This document shows positions 1 through 7,525 of a stretch of DNA of 37,022 nt, in pieces. This DNA comes from Deltaproteobacteria bacterium (GTDB taxonomy: Bacteria > Myxococcota_A > Polyangia > Nannocystales > Nannocystaceae). The stretch is taken from assembly GCA_003696955.1 (NCBI GenBank), contig RFGU01000217.1:1-37022 (forward strand). The letters are read 5' to 3'. Both the position numbers and the translations under genes were made by a program. Position 1 is the first letter of the stretch. Each line of letters starts with the position of its first letter. The notes beneath the pieces are model-generated. The model saw only the letters and a program-made list of their open reading frames with translations. It had not been told where the DNA came from and ran no database searches.

Positions 1-998
1 CGCACCTGTGCCCGTACGTGGGGCCGAAAGGCCGGAGAGGACGCGCACCGCACCGTCAGCCGGTGGGGCCGCACGGACGGGTGCGGCCGAAACACGGCCT
101 CCACGTGATCGGCGAAGTCCACGTCGTATTCGACCTGGCACACACCGCAATGGACGCGGCGGCCCACCTCGGAGAGGGCCTCGGCGTGGGCGGCCGCCAC
201 CCGGCAGACGGGACAATCCACCTGCCAGGCGAGTTCGAGCAGGCCGGCCCGGGTGGCCGACAGGAGGTCCGAGGCGACGTCCCGAAGGGGACGGCCAACC
301 GCCTCCGCCAAGGCCCCTACGTCCAGGGGAGAGACCCTGCCCTCCGGCCACGTGCGAAGCGCCGACTCGAGGGCCTCGAGCACGTCGGCACGTACGCCGA
401 CGTCGCGAGCGTCGGCCAGTCGACGGGCGAGCGCATCGTCGTTTACGACGATGGGATCGCCGGTGCGGTCCAACCGGTCCCGCGCGCGTTCGAGTGCTTG
501 CGGCCCGGTCTCCGACGCCCTCGCGACCTCGTCGAGCAGCCGACGCAGGCGCGCGACGGTGCCCCACCGCAAGAACGGACCCAACAGCCGCAACGCGAAC
601 GAACGTGGGCGGCCCCAGATGGCGACCTCCACCCGGGTGGACCCTTTCGCCTCGGGGCTCAAGAGGACGCGCACGCCGCCTGACGACACCGGCCCCGCAC
701 GAAAGCGCCGCTCGCCGAAGAGCCATACCGGCGCGTTCCAGTCGTACGGTGCCTCCTCCCATTCGAGGCGCACCGGCCCCTGCCGCGCTCGCCCGACCCG
801 CACCGGCAGGCCGTCCGCCCCGACTTCGACCGCGTAGACGGCTGCCGGCAACCCGAGTACACGGTCGATGCGGTCGCTGTCGCCGAGCACGGACCAGATG
901 CGGGCGGCAGGTGCCCGCACCCTGCGAGCCACCACGATGGCGTCCGGTGGTGGATCCGGCGGCCCCGGAACGGGTTGAAGGTCGCCGGGGGCCGCCAT
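1..998 (-). CDS. SRPBCC + DUF5939 protein, probable N-terminal part of a nucleotide cyclase (3' end outside window)
   Basis: The frame is open from an ATG at 998 to the window edge (332 complete codons), so the C-terminus is missing. Residues about 20-160 look like an SRPBCC/START-type ligand-binding fold (RRVRAPAARIWSVLGDSDR, then an LGLP motif). Residues about 185-330 match DUF5939: a winged-helix-like stretch, then a zinc-ribbon-like CPVC (262-265) and CGVC (284-287), followed by YDVDFADHVEAVFRPHPSVR. In proteins I know with this architecture, the DUF5939 part is often followed by a class III adenylate/guanylate cyclase domain. That domain would lie beyond base 1 and cannot be seen. The start is 10 nt after the acyltransferase stop, so the two are probably co-transcribed. 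Family assignment is fairly firm; cyclase activity is inference. Confidence 0.75.
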   Translation of the reverse strand, partial: MAAPGDLQPVPGPPDPPPDAIVVARRVRAPAARIWSVLGDSDRIDRVLGLPAAVYAVEVGADGLPVRVGRARQGPVRLEWEEAPYDWNAPVWLFGERRFRAGPVSSGGVRVLLSPEAKGSTRVEVAIWGRPRSFALRLLGPFLRWGTVARLRRLLDEVARASETGPQALERARDRLDRTGDPIVVNDDALARRLADARDVGVRADVLEALESALRTWPEGRVSPLDVGALAEAVGRPLRDVASDLLSATRAGLLELAWQVDCPVCRVAAAHAEALSEVGRRVHCGVCQVEYDVDFADHVEAVFRPHPSVRPHRLTVRCASSPAFRPHVRAQV

Positions 999-1008
999 CG
1001 ATCCGTTC

Positions 1009-1842
1009 CTAGGGGGAAGCGGCGAGCGTCGCCGGTTCGGTCGCGGGTTGGGCCATGCCGGATACGTCCCGAACCCCGAGGGACTCGACGTACCGCTGGC
1101 GTACCAGCCTACGAAGTCGCCGGGTGGTGGCCGGGAAGTCCTCCGGCTCGATGATCTCCCGCACGGAGATCGACACGGTGGGCGTCACGTCGGGGACGAC
1201 GTACCAGGGCTGCCCTTTGAGCAGGATCGGCGGATCCACGCGGATCTCCATGCAGACCAGGGGCACCTTGGCCCGCATGGCGGCCTCGAAGGCGCCGCGA
1301 TGGAAGGGGCGCAGCCCGCCCGGCGGCGAGCGGGTCCCCTCCGGGAAGATGACGAGGTTCAGTCCCGACTCCAGGGTCTCGACCATGGCATCGAGCACCG
1401 CGCGGGACTCGGCGGCCCCTTCCGTCCCCGGACGGGCCCCCGGCGCAGGGACGTGCCCGCCGAGGCGGAGGATCGGCGCGATGAGGGGGTTTCGAAACCA
1501 GTCGGCCTTGGCCAGGAACGTCGCCTGCGGGATCGTGTGCACCAGCCACAGGATGTCGAGCAGAGCCGGGTGGTTGGAGATGATCACGGCGGGCCGGGCT
1601 TCGGCCAATATTGGCGGCAGTTCCTTCGGCGTGTAGAGGCGAAAGAGCCCCACCCGCCGCATGAATCCGATGTAGACGCCCGTAGCCCGATGGAGCGCCC
1701 GCTGGGCCGCCTTGCGGCGCTCGAGGGGATCACGGATCCCGCGCACGGCGAGGGGCAGCACGACGTACGCGACGAAGGCGCCGAACGAGGAGAAGACGAA
1801 GAACGAAAACCCCGTCAGGAGGATGCGCAGGAGCTTGGGCAT
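1009..1842 (-). CDS. 1-acyl-sn-glycerol-3-phosphate acyltransferase-like protein (PlsC family)
   Basis: A membrane-bound acyltransferase that moves an acyl chain onto a lysophospholipid or related acceptor. Numbered from the ATG at 1842 (277 residues), an N-terminal hydrophobic segment (about 6-32) is followed by the catalytic H-x4-D box NHPALLD (90-96) and the acceptor-binding FPEGTRS (166-172). Both are diagnostic of the PlsC/LPLAT family. A GTG at 1863 would add seven residues; I chose the ATG because the hydrophobic N-terminus follows directly. It lies between a FabF-like ketosynthase upstream and the SRPBCC/DUF5939 gene downstream, all on the minus strand. The true acceptor may be phospholipid or a specialised lipid made with the neighbouring ketosynthase. 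Confidence 0.9.
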   Translation of the reverse strand: MPKLLRILLTGFSFFVFSSFGAFVAYVVLPLAVRGIRDPLERRKAAQRALHRATGVYIGFMRRVGLFRLYTPKELPPILAEARPAVIISNHPALLDILWLVHTIPQATFLAKADWFRNPLIAPILRLGGHVPAPGARPGTEGAAESRAVLDAMVETLESGLNLVIFPEGTRSPPGGLRPFHRGAFEAAMRAKVPLVCMEIRVDPPILLKGQPWYVVPDVTPTVSISVREIIEPEDFPATTRRLRRLVRQRYVESLGVRDVSGMAQPATEPATLAASP

Positions 1843-1915
1843 CGGACCGTGGGCGACGAGCACGCTACCAAACGCCGTTACGCCGCAAAACCCGGCGGCC
1901 GTCTCGACGTTGTCC

Positions 1916-3145
1916 CTAGACCTTTGCGAAGATCAGGGAGGTGTTGATGCCGCCGAAGGCGAAGTTGTTGTTCATGATCCGTCTCGGCCGCGCCGTGCGG
2001 ACCTCGCCCATCAGGTAGGCGAGCGGCGCGCATCGCGCATCGACGTTCTCGAGGGTGCGGGTGGGCGGATAGAAGCCCTCCCGCAACATGAGGATGCAGA
2101 AGATGGACTCGATGGCACCGCAGCCGCCCAAGGTGTGCCCCGTGTAGCTCTTGGTGGAGGAGATCGGGATCTCGCCGCCCATCACCTCGTACGTTGCACG
2201 GCTTTCCGCCACGTCCCCCACGTCGGTCCCGGTGGCGTGGGCATTGACGTAGTCCACGTCGTCGGGGGAAAGCCGTGCGCTCTCGAGGGCGCGCCGCATC
2301 GCTTCGGCCATCCCGGCCGGAGACGGACTCGTCAGATGGCCGCCGTCGCAGTTGCTGCCGAAGCCCACGATCTCGGCGTAGATCTCGGCGCCCCGGGCGC
2401 GAGCGTGATCGTAGGACTCGAGCACCAGCGTCCCGGCCCCTTCCGACAGGATGAGCCCGTCCCGGTCGCGGTCGAAGGGCCGCGGCGTGCACTCGGGCCT
2501 GTCGTTGTACCTCTGCGAGGTGGCGAGCATCAGATCGAAGACCCCCGCCACCGTGAAGTGGGACTCCTCCGCACCCCCGGCGACGGCGGCGACCTCGCGC
2601 CCCGAGCGGATCGACCAGTACGCCTCGCCGATGGACTGGCTCGCGCTCGTGCACGCCGAGCAGATCGGCACGACCCGGCCCGTCACGCCGAAGATCGACG
2701 CCAGGTTCGCCGCGCAGGTGTGGCTCATGAACTTGAGGTAGCTCGACGCGAGCAACCCGTCGTAGCTGCGGGTCGTGTAGAGCCGCCCGTAGTAGTCCTC
2801 GGCGGCCTTGGTCGAGCCGTCGGTCGAACCGTAGAACAGGGCGACGCGGCCCGAACGCAGGAGATCCTCGGAAAGCCCCGCCATCTCGACGGCGTCCTTC
2901 GTGGCGGCCGCCGCCAGCTCCGCGACGCGCCCCATGGCGCGCAGGTGCTTGCGCGAGACGAAGCCGACGTCCACGTCGCGCACCAATCCGCCGATGCGAC
3001 TGCGCACGCCCTCGAAACCCGTCCAGTGGGGGACGGGACCGATGCCGTGGCGGCCTTCGACGAGGGCGTCGCGCACCGTCCGGAGATCGTTGCCTAGGGG
3101 GGAGGCGAGGCCCATCCCGGTCACGACGACGCGTTGGTCGGCCAT
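1916..3145 (-). CDS. beta-ketoacyl-ACP synthase, FabF/KAS II-like
   Basis: A condensing enzyme that elongates an acyl-ACP with malonyl-ACP. The 409-residue protein starts MADQRVVVTGMG, the usual KAS II N-terminus, so I use the ATG at 3145 rather than upstream in-frame codons. The Cys-His-His triad is visible: nucleophile C165 in CSACTSA, H303 in NAHATGT and H337 in KSYTGHTLG. The C-terminal FAFGGIN loop is also present. The nucleophile context differs from the common DTACSSS/ACATS forms, and there is a STDGS run at 107-111. This suggests a specialised KAS (for example of the aryl-polyene or secondary-lipid type) rather than the housekeeping FabF. It heads an operon with the acyltransferase and the DUF5939 gene. 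The exact chain made cannot be read from sequence. Confidence 0.9.
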   Translation of the reverse strand: MADQRVVVTGMGLASPLGNDLRTVRDALVEGRHGIGPVPHWTGFEGVRSRIGGLVRDVDVGFVSRKHLRAMGRVAELAAAATKDAVEMAGLSEDLLRSGRVALFYGSTDGSTKAAEDYYGRLYTTRSYDGLLASSYLKFMSHTCAANLASIFGVTGRVVPICSACTSASQSIGEAYWSIRSGREVAAVAGGAEESHFTVAGVFDLMLATSQRYNDRPECTPRPFDRDRDGLILSEGAGTLVLESYDHARARGAEIYAEIVGFGSNCDGGHLTSPSPAGMAEAMRRALESARLSPDDVDYVNAHATGTDVGDVAESRATYEVMGGEIPISSTKSYTGHTLGGCGAIESIFCILMLREGFYPPTRTLENVDARCAPLAYLMGEVRTARPRRIMNNNFAFGGINTSLIFAKV

Positions 3146-3203
3146 GGCGGCTGCATCTTGGCAAGCGGCGCGCGGCGCGGCAAACGGCGGCCGGTCATGG
3201 AGC

Positions 3204-3210
3204 AAGGAGG
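3204..3210 (+). promoter_or_regulatory. Strong Shine-Dalgarno-like sequence (AAGGAGG) upstream of the asparaginase gene
   Basis: AAGGAGG lies 9 nt before an in-frame TTG at 3220, an ideal spacing. Used as a ribosome-binding site, it would start the asparaginase at 3220 and add 18 residues to the family-like start at 3274. It could equally be chance in the divergent promoter region. Confidence 0.35.
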
Positions 3211-3273
3211 CGGCGAGGGTTGGAAGCCTCCACCGGATTCTCGCCGCCCGGGGGCTCTGGTAGCGTGCCCGGC

Positions 3274-4296
3274 GTGTCCCGCCCCCGCGTCCTCGTACTC
3301 CACGTAGGTGGCACGATCGGCATGGTGCGCACCCCGCGGGGCTATGCACCGGACCCCGGCTTCCTCGAGGCCTTCCTGGCGCGGATGCCGGAACTCGCCC
3401 ACCCCGACCTCCCTCGCTGGGACCTCGAGGTACTCGAGCCCCTGCGCGACAGCGCGGACTTCACGCCTACCGATTGGCTGCGGATCGCCAACGCCATCGC
3501 ACGGCGCGAGGCCGACTACGACGGGTTCGTGGTGCTGCACGGGACGGACACCATGGCCTACACGGCCTCGGCGCTCAGCTTCCTGCTGCGCGGCCTTTCC
3601 AAGCCCGTGGTCCTGACGGGTTCGCAGCTCAGCCTCGTCCACCCCCGCAGCGACGGTCGGGAGCACATCGTCACCTCGCTGCTTCTCGCCGCCACCTGCC
3701 GGATCCCCGAGGTCACGGTCTACTTCGGGGCACGTCTGCTGCGGGGCAATCGGGCCCAGAAGGTGCAAAGCGACGACTTTCTCGCCTTCGACAGCGGCAA
3801 CCTGCCGCCCCTGGCCCGCGTCGGCGTGTCCATTCGGATCGCCCACCACCTCGTACGGGCCCCCGGACCCGGCGTACGGCCCCCCATCGTCCTCGACAGG
3901 TCGCCCCACGTGGTGGCCGTGCGGATCTTCCCGGGGATCACGCGTGAGGTCCTCGCCGCCATGCTCCGCCCGCCCACGGCCGGCGTCGTGCTCGAGACCT
4001 ACGGCGCCGGGAACTTCCCGAGCGGGCAAGCCGAGTTGCTCGACGAGCTGCGCGCCGCCATCGATCGCGGCGTGGTCGTGGTCAACTGCTCCCAGTGCCA
4101 CGGTGGCGCCGTTCGCCAGGACCTCTACAGCACGGGACGCGCCCTCGCGGACCTCGGGGTGGCGAGCGGACACGACATGACGCCCGAAGCCGCCCTGACC
4201 AAGCTCTACTACCTCCTCGGCACCGACGACGATCCCGCCCGCGTGCGCCGGCGGTTCACCGAGGATCTCGCGGGCGAACTCTCGCGGCCGGCTTGA
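3274..4296 (+). CDS. ansA: L-asparaginase, type I (AnsA-like)
   Basis: Hydrolyses L-asparagine to aspartate and ammonia. The N-terminus reads VLVLHVGGTIGM, with the nucleophilic Thr in GGTIG (T14 from this start). The second active-site loop is HGTDTM (90-94), with TGSQ shortly after. NRAQKVQSDDFLAFDSGN matches the type I (cytoplasmic) group, and no signal peptide is visible. The GTG at 3274 gives the usual family N-terminus. GTG 3265 and TTG 3220 are in frame, and the TTG has a strong AAGGAGG ahead of it, so the start is uncertain. It diverges from the ketosynthase and is followed after 22 nt by a thioredoxin-fold lipoprotein gene. Confidence 0.93.
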   Translation: MSRPRVLVLHVGGTIGMVRTPRGYAPDPGFLEAFLARMPELAHPDLPRWDLEVLEPLRDSADFTPTDWLRIANAIARREADYDGFVVLHGTDTMAYTASALSFLLRGLSKPVVLTGSQLSLVHPRSDGREHIVTSLLLAATCRIPEVTVYFGARLLRGNRAQKVQSDDFLAFDSGNLPPLARVGVSIRIAHHLVRAPGPGVRPPIVLDRSPHVVAVRIFPGITREVLAAMLRPPTAGVVLETYGAGNFPSGQAELLDELRAAIDRGVVVVNCSQCHGGAVRQDLYSTGRALADLGVASGHDMTPEAALTKLYYLLGTDDDPARVRRRFTEDLAGELSRPA

Positions 4297-4318
4297 CGGC
4301 GCCGAGCGACCGGTCACC

Positions 4319-4963
4319 ATGTCGCTTGCGATGTTCCGGGCCTCCGTCCTCATCGGCGTGTTCGCGCCCCTCTTCCTCGCGTGTGGCAGCACCCCACCGC
4401 ACGACGAAGGGGCCTCGGCCACCACTTCGCAGGCCGATCCCCTCGTCGGCTACGACGTCCGGGTGCTGCGCCCGCGCAACGAAGAACCCCTGGCCTCGCA
4501 GTTCGAGCGCCAACGGCGGGCGGCCGTGGCCGAGGGCAAACACGTCGTGGCCTACTTCTCGGCCAAGTGGTGCGAGGCCTGCCAGCGGCTCGACCTCGAA
4601 CTCGGCAACATGCATCCGAGGAGCGCCATCGGGCACGTTCGGATCCTCGAACTCATCGAGGAGGACTGGGAGGCCGCCACCCGCATGAACGAATTCAACG
4701 ACCTGCGCACGCGCTTTTCGCCGGCCGTCGGCACCTACCCCTGGTTCGTCCTGCTCGACGCCGAGGGGAACGCCGTCGAGGAGATGCGCGAGGCGAAGGC
4801 GCGGCTCGAAGGACTCGGCCTCACGCCCACCGTCGACCTGTGGTTCGAGGGGCTTGCCCACGGCGCAGGTGCGGGCGCACACCGTGCCGAGGGCGCAAGG
4901 GCGCAAGCGCCGGGTCCGCAGGTCGCGCCGGCCCCGGCGGTCCCCCCGTCCGCGGGACCGTAG
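4319..4963 (+). CDS. thioredoxin-fold lipoprotein
   Basis: An exported 214-residue protein. The signal peptide ends in the lipobox LFLAC (C22). A thioredoxin-like domain (about 65-165) carries the redox motif WCEAC (C85 and C88) after AYFSAK, and TYPWFVLLDAEG supplies the cis-Pro loop and following strand. The spacing resembles the thioredoxin domain of DsbD gamma or the Thioredoxin_7 family, so a role in periplasmic disulfide reduction or relay is likely. The C-terminal 45 residues are Ala/Pro/Gly-rich and look disordered. It lies between asparaginase and an L,D-transpeptidase lipoprotein on the same strand. The redox partner is unknown. Confidence 0.85.
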   Translation: MSLAMFRASVLIGVFAPLFLACGSTPPHDEGASATTSQADPLVGYDVRVLRPRNEEPLASQFERQRRAAVAEGKHVVAYFSAKWCEACQRLDLELGNMHPRSAIGHVRILELIEEDWEAATRMNEFNDLRTRFSPAVGTYPWFVLLDAEGNAVEEMREAKARLEGLGLTPTVDLWFEGLAHGAGAGAHRAEGARAQAPGPQVAPAPAVPPSAGP

Positions 4964-5000
4964 CGGGGCCGATTGCTTTTCCGAGCACGGCCTGCCTGCT

Positions 5001-6794
5001 ATGCACTTGGCCGTGTCGCGCTCGTCACAGCCCGCGTGCGTTCCGTTGGCCGTGATCCTGCTCGCCGCATGCGACAAGGACCCCGGCGACGCTGCGGCGC
5101 CTGCGCCGGCCTCGGCAGGCCAGTCCACCACGACCGACGCCTCCGCGCCACCTCCATCCCCGGGAAGCGGCGGCGGCACGGGTGCTCCGCCTTCGGCCGA
5201 GGGGACGACGGTCGACACCTCCGTGGAACCGCAGGAGCCCCCCCCCGACTACGGCGTCATCGTGCCCCCGGTCCCGCCTCCGACCGACGAGGAACTCACC
5301 CACTTCGGCCTCGCCGGCTACGAGGTGGTGGCGATCTACGCCCAGCCCGACATGGCCGCACGCAAGCTCGGGTACCTGCGGCTCGGTCACCGACTGCGGG
5401 TGACCGACAAGGTGGAGATCGAAGGCGGCGGCGACGGCGGCTGCCCCAAGGGCTGGCATCACCTCGAAGGCGGCGGGTTCGCCTGCGCGAGCAAGGGGCT
5501 GGTGGTGGACAAGCGGCCGCCGTACATGCACCGCGAGCCCCTTCCCCCCCGAATCGACGACCCCACGCCCTACGACTACGCCTACGTCCGACGCTGGAAC
5601 AGCCCCATGTACTGGCGGATCCCGACGGTGGAGGAACAAAAGGAGGCCGAGCGGATCCGTGCCGAACGGGAGGCCGCGCGACTTGCCGCCGAAGCCGCCG
5701 AACGGGGCGAGCCGCCGCCCGCACCCGCCGACGGCGCCGACGGCACCGACGCTCCTGCTAAACCCGGTACGACGCCGGCGGCCCCTGCATCGCCTCCAGC
5801 ATCCAAGCCGACCGAGCCGACGGCATCGGATCGTCCGGCGGACGGCGCACGTGCTGCCGACCCGCCCGCTGGCCCCGATGCCCCCGCGGCATCCGAAGAT
5901 GGCGCCGGGGCCACCGCGCCGGCCGAGCCCGAGCCCGAGCCCGAGCCCATCGTCCTGCCCCTCAATCCGAGCACGCCTTGGCTCGAGAAGGGCTTCTTCG
6001 TCAGCCTCGCCGAGAAGGAGAAGGACGAGCGGGGCCGCACGTTCTGGCGCACGGCCCGCGGCGGCTACGTGGCGGCCTCGGACGTCTCCCCCTACCGGGC
6101 CAAGGATTTCCAAGGCGCCGTCCTCGACGGGCTCACCCACCCCTACGGGTGGGCGATGGACCGGCCCACCAAGATCTATCGCATCGACGACAAGGGGCGG
6201 CTCCAGCGGTCCCGCACGGTCGAGCAACGGACGTTCCTCGATCTCGAAGAAGCCGTCGAGCACCGCGGCAAGACCTATTTCCGCCTACCCACCGACGAAC
6301 TCGTGCGCGCGGACCACGTTCGCGTGCCCCGCCTGCAGCCGCCCCCCGAAGGTCTCGAACCGTGGGAGAAGTGGATCGACGTCGACCTCGGCCGCCAGAT
6401 CCTCGTGGCCTACGAGGGCACGACCCCCGTCTTCGCCACGCTGGTCTCCACCGGCCGCAAGGGCACCGAGGAAGAGTCCTTCGAGACGCCCACGGGCGTG
6501 TTCCGGATCCGCAGCAAACACATCTCCACGACCATGGACGGCAACACGGCAAGTGACGGCAACTACTCGATCCAGGACGTGCCGTGGGCCATGTTCTTCG
6601 AGGGCAGCTACGCCCTGCACGGCGCCTTCTGGCATCGCGGCTTCGGCTATCGCCGCTCCCATGGGTGCGTGAACCTCGGCCCGAGCGACGCCAAGTGGCT
6701 CTTCTTCTGGACGACCCCCTATCTGCCCGACCATTGGCATGGCGTGCACGCCCAACCGTCGGTGCCCGGCACCACCGTGGTGATTCACGACTGA
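5001..6794 (+). CDS. L,D-transpeptidase (YkuD) lipoprotein with long Pro/Ala-rich linker
   Basis: The 597-residue product begins MHLAVSRSS with a short signal peptide and lipobox ILLAAC (C24); the ATG at 5001 gives this signal directly. After a disordered Pro/Ser/Gly tract comes a small beta-rich, SH3-like region (about 95-165). Then there is a long Ala/Pro/Glu-rich linker (about 205-320, ending in repeated PE), a second beta-rich region, and a C-terminal YkuD domain (about 450-595). The catalytic signature is clear: H540 in HGAFWHRGFG and the nucleophile C556 in SHGCVN. Such enzymes make 3-3 cross-links in peptidoglycan or attach proteins to it. The 3' end overlaps the convergent MscS gene by 10 bp. 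Confidence 0.92.
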   Translation: MHLAVSRSSQPACVPLAVILLAACDKDPGDAAAPAPASAGQSTTTDASAPPPSPGSGGGTGAPPSAEGTTVDTSVEPQEPPPDYGVIVPPVPPPTDEELTHFGLAGYEVVAIYAQPDMAARKLGYLRLGHRLRVTDKVEIEGGGDGGCPKGWHHLEGGGFACASKGLVVDKRPPYMHREPLPPRIDDPTPYDYAYVRRWNSPMYWRIPTVEEQKEAERIRAEREAARLAAEAAERGEPPPAPADGADGTDAPAKPGTTPAAPASPPASKPTEPTASDRPADGARAADPPAGPDAPAASEDGAGATAPAEPEPEPEPIVLPLNPSTPWLEKGFFVSLAEKEKDERGRTFWRTARGGYVAASDVSPYRAKDFQGAVLDGLTHPYGWAMDRPTKIYRIDDKGRLQRSRTVEQRTFLDLEEAVEHRGKTYFRLPTDELVRADHVRVPRLQPPPEGLEPWEKWIDVDLGRQILVAYEGTTPVFATLVSTGRKGTEEESFETPTGVFRIRSKHISTTMDGNTASDGNYSIQDVPWAMFFEGSYALHGAFWHRGFGYRRSHGCVNLGPSDAKWLFFWTTPYLPDHWHGVHAQPSVPGTTVVIHD

Positions 6795-7525
6795 GGGTCG
6801 GACGCGTCCAACGCGGCCAGCCCCTCGCGCAGCGCCCGTTCCACGGAGGCGCGGGCCTCGGGCAGTACGAGGAAGAAGGTCACCGTCACGTGGCCTTCGC
6901 CCACGATCGCCGTGGGAGCCCGGGCCACGGAGACGCCATGGTGCTCCCCGGCGATCCGCAACAACCGCTCACGGGCCCGCTCGGCATCGATCCCTTCGGG
7001 CAGGGGCAGCCGCACCGCGTGGGAGACCACCTCGTCCTTGGGTGCGCGGATCATGGGCTCGGTGACCAAGCGCCGGTGGGGCACGATGATGCGCTCGCCG
7101 TCGTCCGTCTCGAGGTGGGTCGTGCGCAACTCGAGGGCGACGACCTCCCCGGCGATGGGGCCCACGCGCACACGGTCGCCCACGTCGCAGGATCCGGAGG
7201 CCCGCAGGACGACGCCCGCGACGACGTCGGCGACGACCGGCCAGATCGCCGCGACGGCCGTCACGAGCACGACCGTCATCACGATCCTCGCCAGGGTGCG
7301 ATCCCAGGAGAACGAGACGTACACGACCCACAACACGTAGGCACCGGCCGACACCGCGACGGCCAAGGGCAACCAGCGCAACAACCGGCGACGCATGGCC
7401 GCGCCTTCGGGCAGCCGATCGGTGAGCCTGCGCATCCAAAGATGGACGAGCCACAGCAGGATCCCCACCAGGACCACGCGCATCCATGGCAGCTCGGACG
7501 CCGCGGCGAGTTCGGCCTCGGTCAC
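6785..7525 (-). CDS. small-conductance mechanosensitive channel-like protein (MscS family)
   Basis: A 246-residue membrane protein. Three hydrophobic segments (about 13-30, 50-71 and 79-107) precede a beta domain with CDVGDRVRVGPIAGEV and ETDDGERIIVPHRRL, where family members usually read IIVPN. A soluble alpha/beta tail follows. This is the minimal MscS plan: TM3 lines the pore and opens when membrane tension rises. Its ATG (7523-7525) overlaps the TGA of the upstream cotransporter-ATPase gene as ATGA, so translation is probably coupled. The context suggests a release valve working with an ion cotransporter. His in place of Asn in the VPN motif is mildly atypical. Confidence 0.9.
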   Translation of the reverse strand: MTEAELAAASELPWMRVVLVGILLWLVHLWMRRLTDRLPEGAAMRRRLLRWLPLAVAVSAGAYVLWVVYVSFSWDRTLARIVMTVVLVTAVAAIWPVVADVVAGVVLRASGSCDVGDRVRVGPIAGEVVALELRTTHLETDDGERIIVPHRRLVTEPMIRAPKDEVVSHAVRLPLPEGIDAERARERLLRIAGEHHGVSVARAPTAIVGEGHVTVTFFLVLPEARASVERALREGLAALDASDPQS

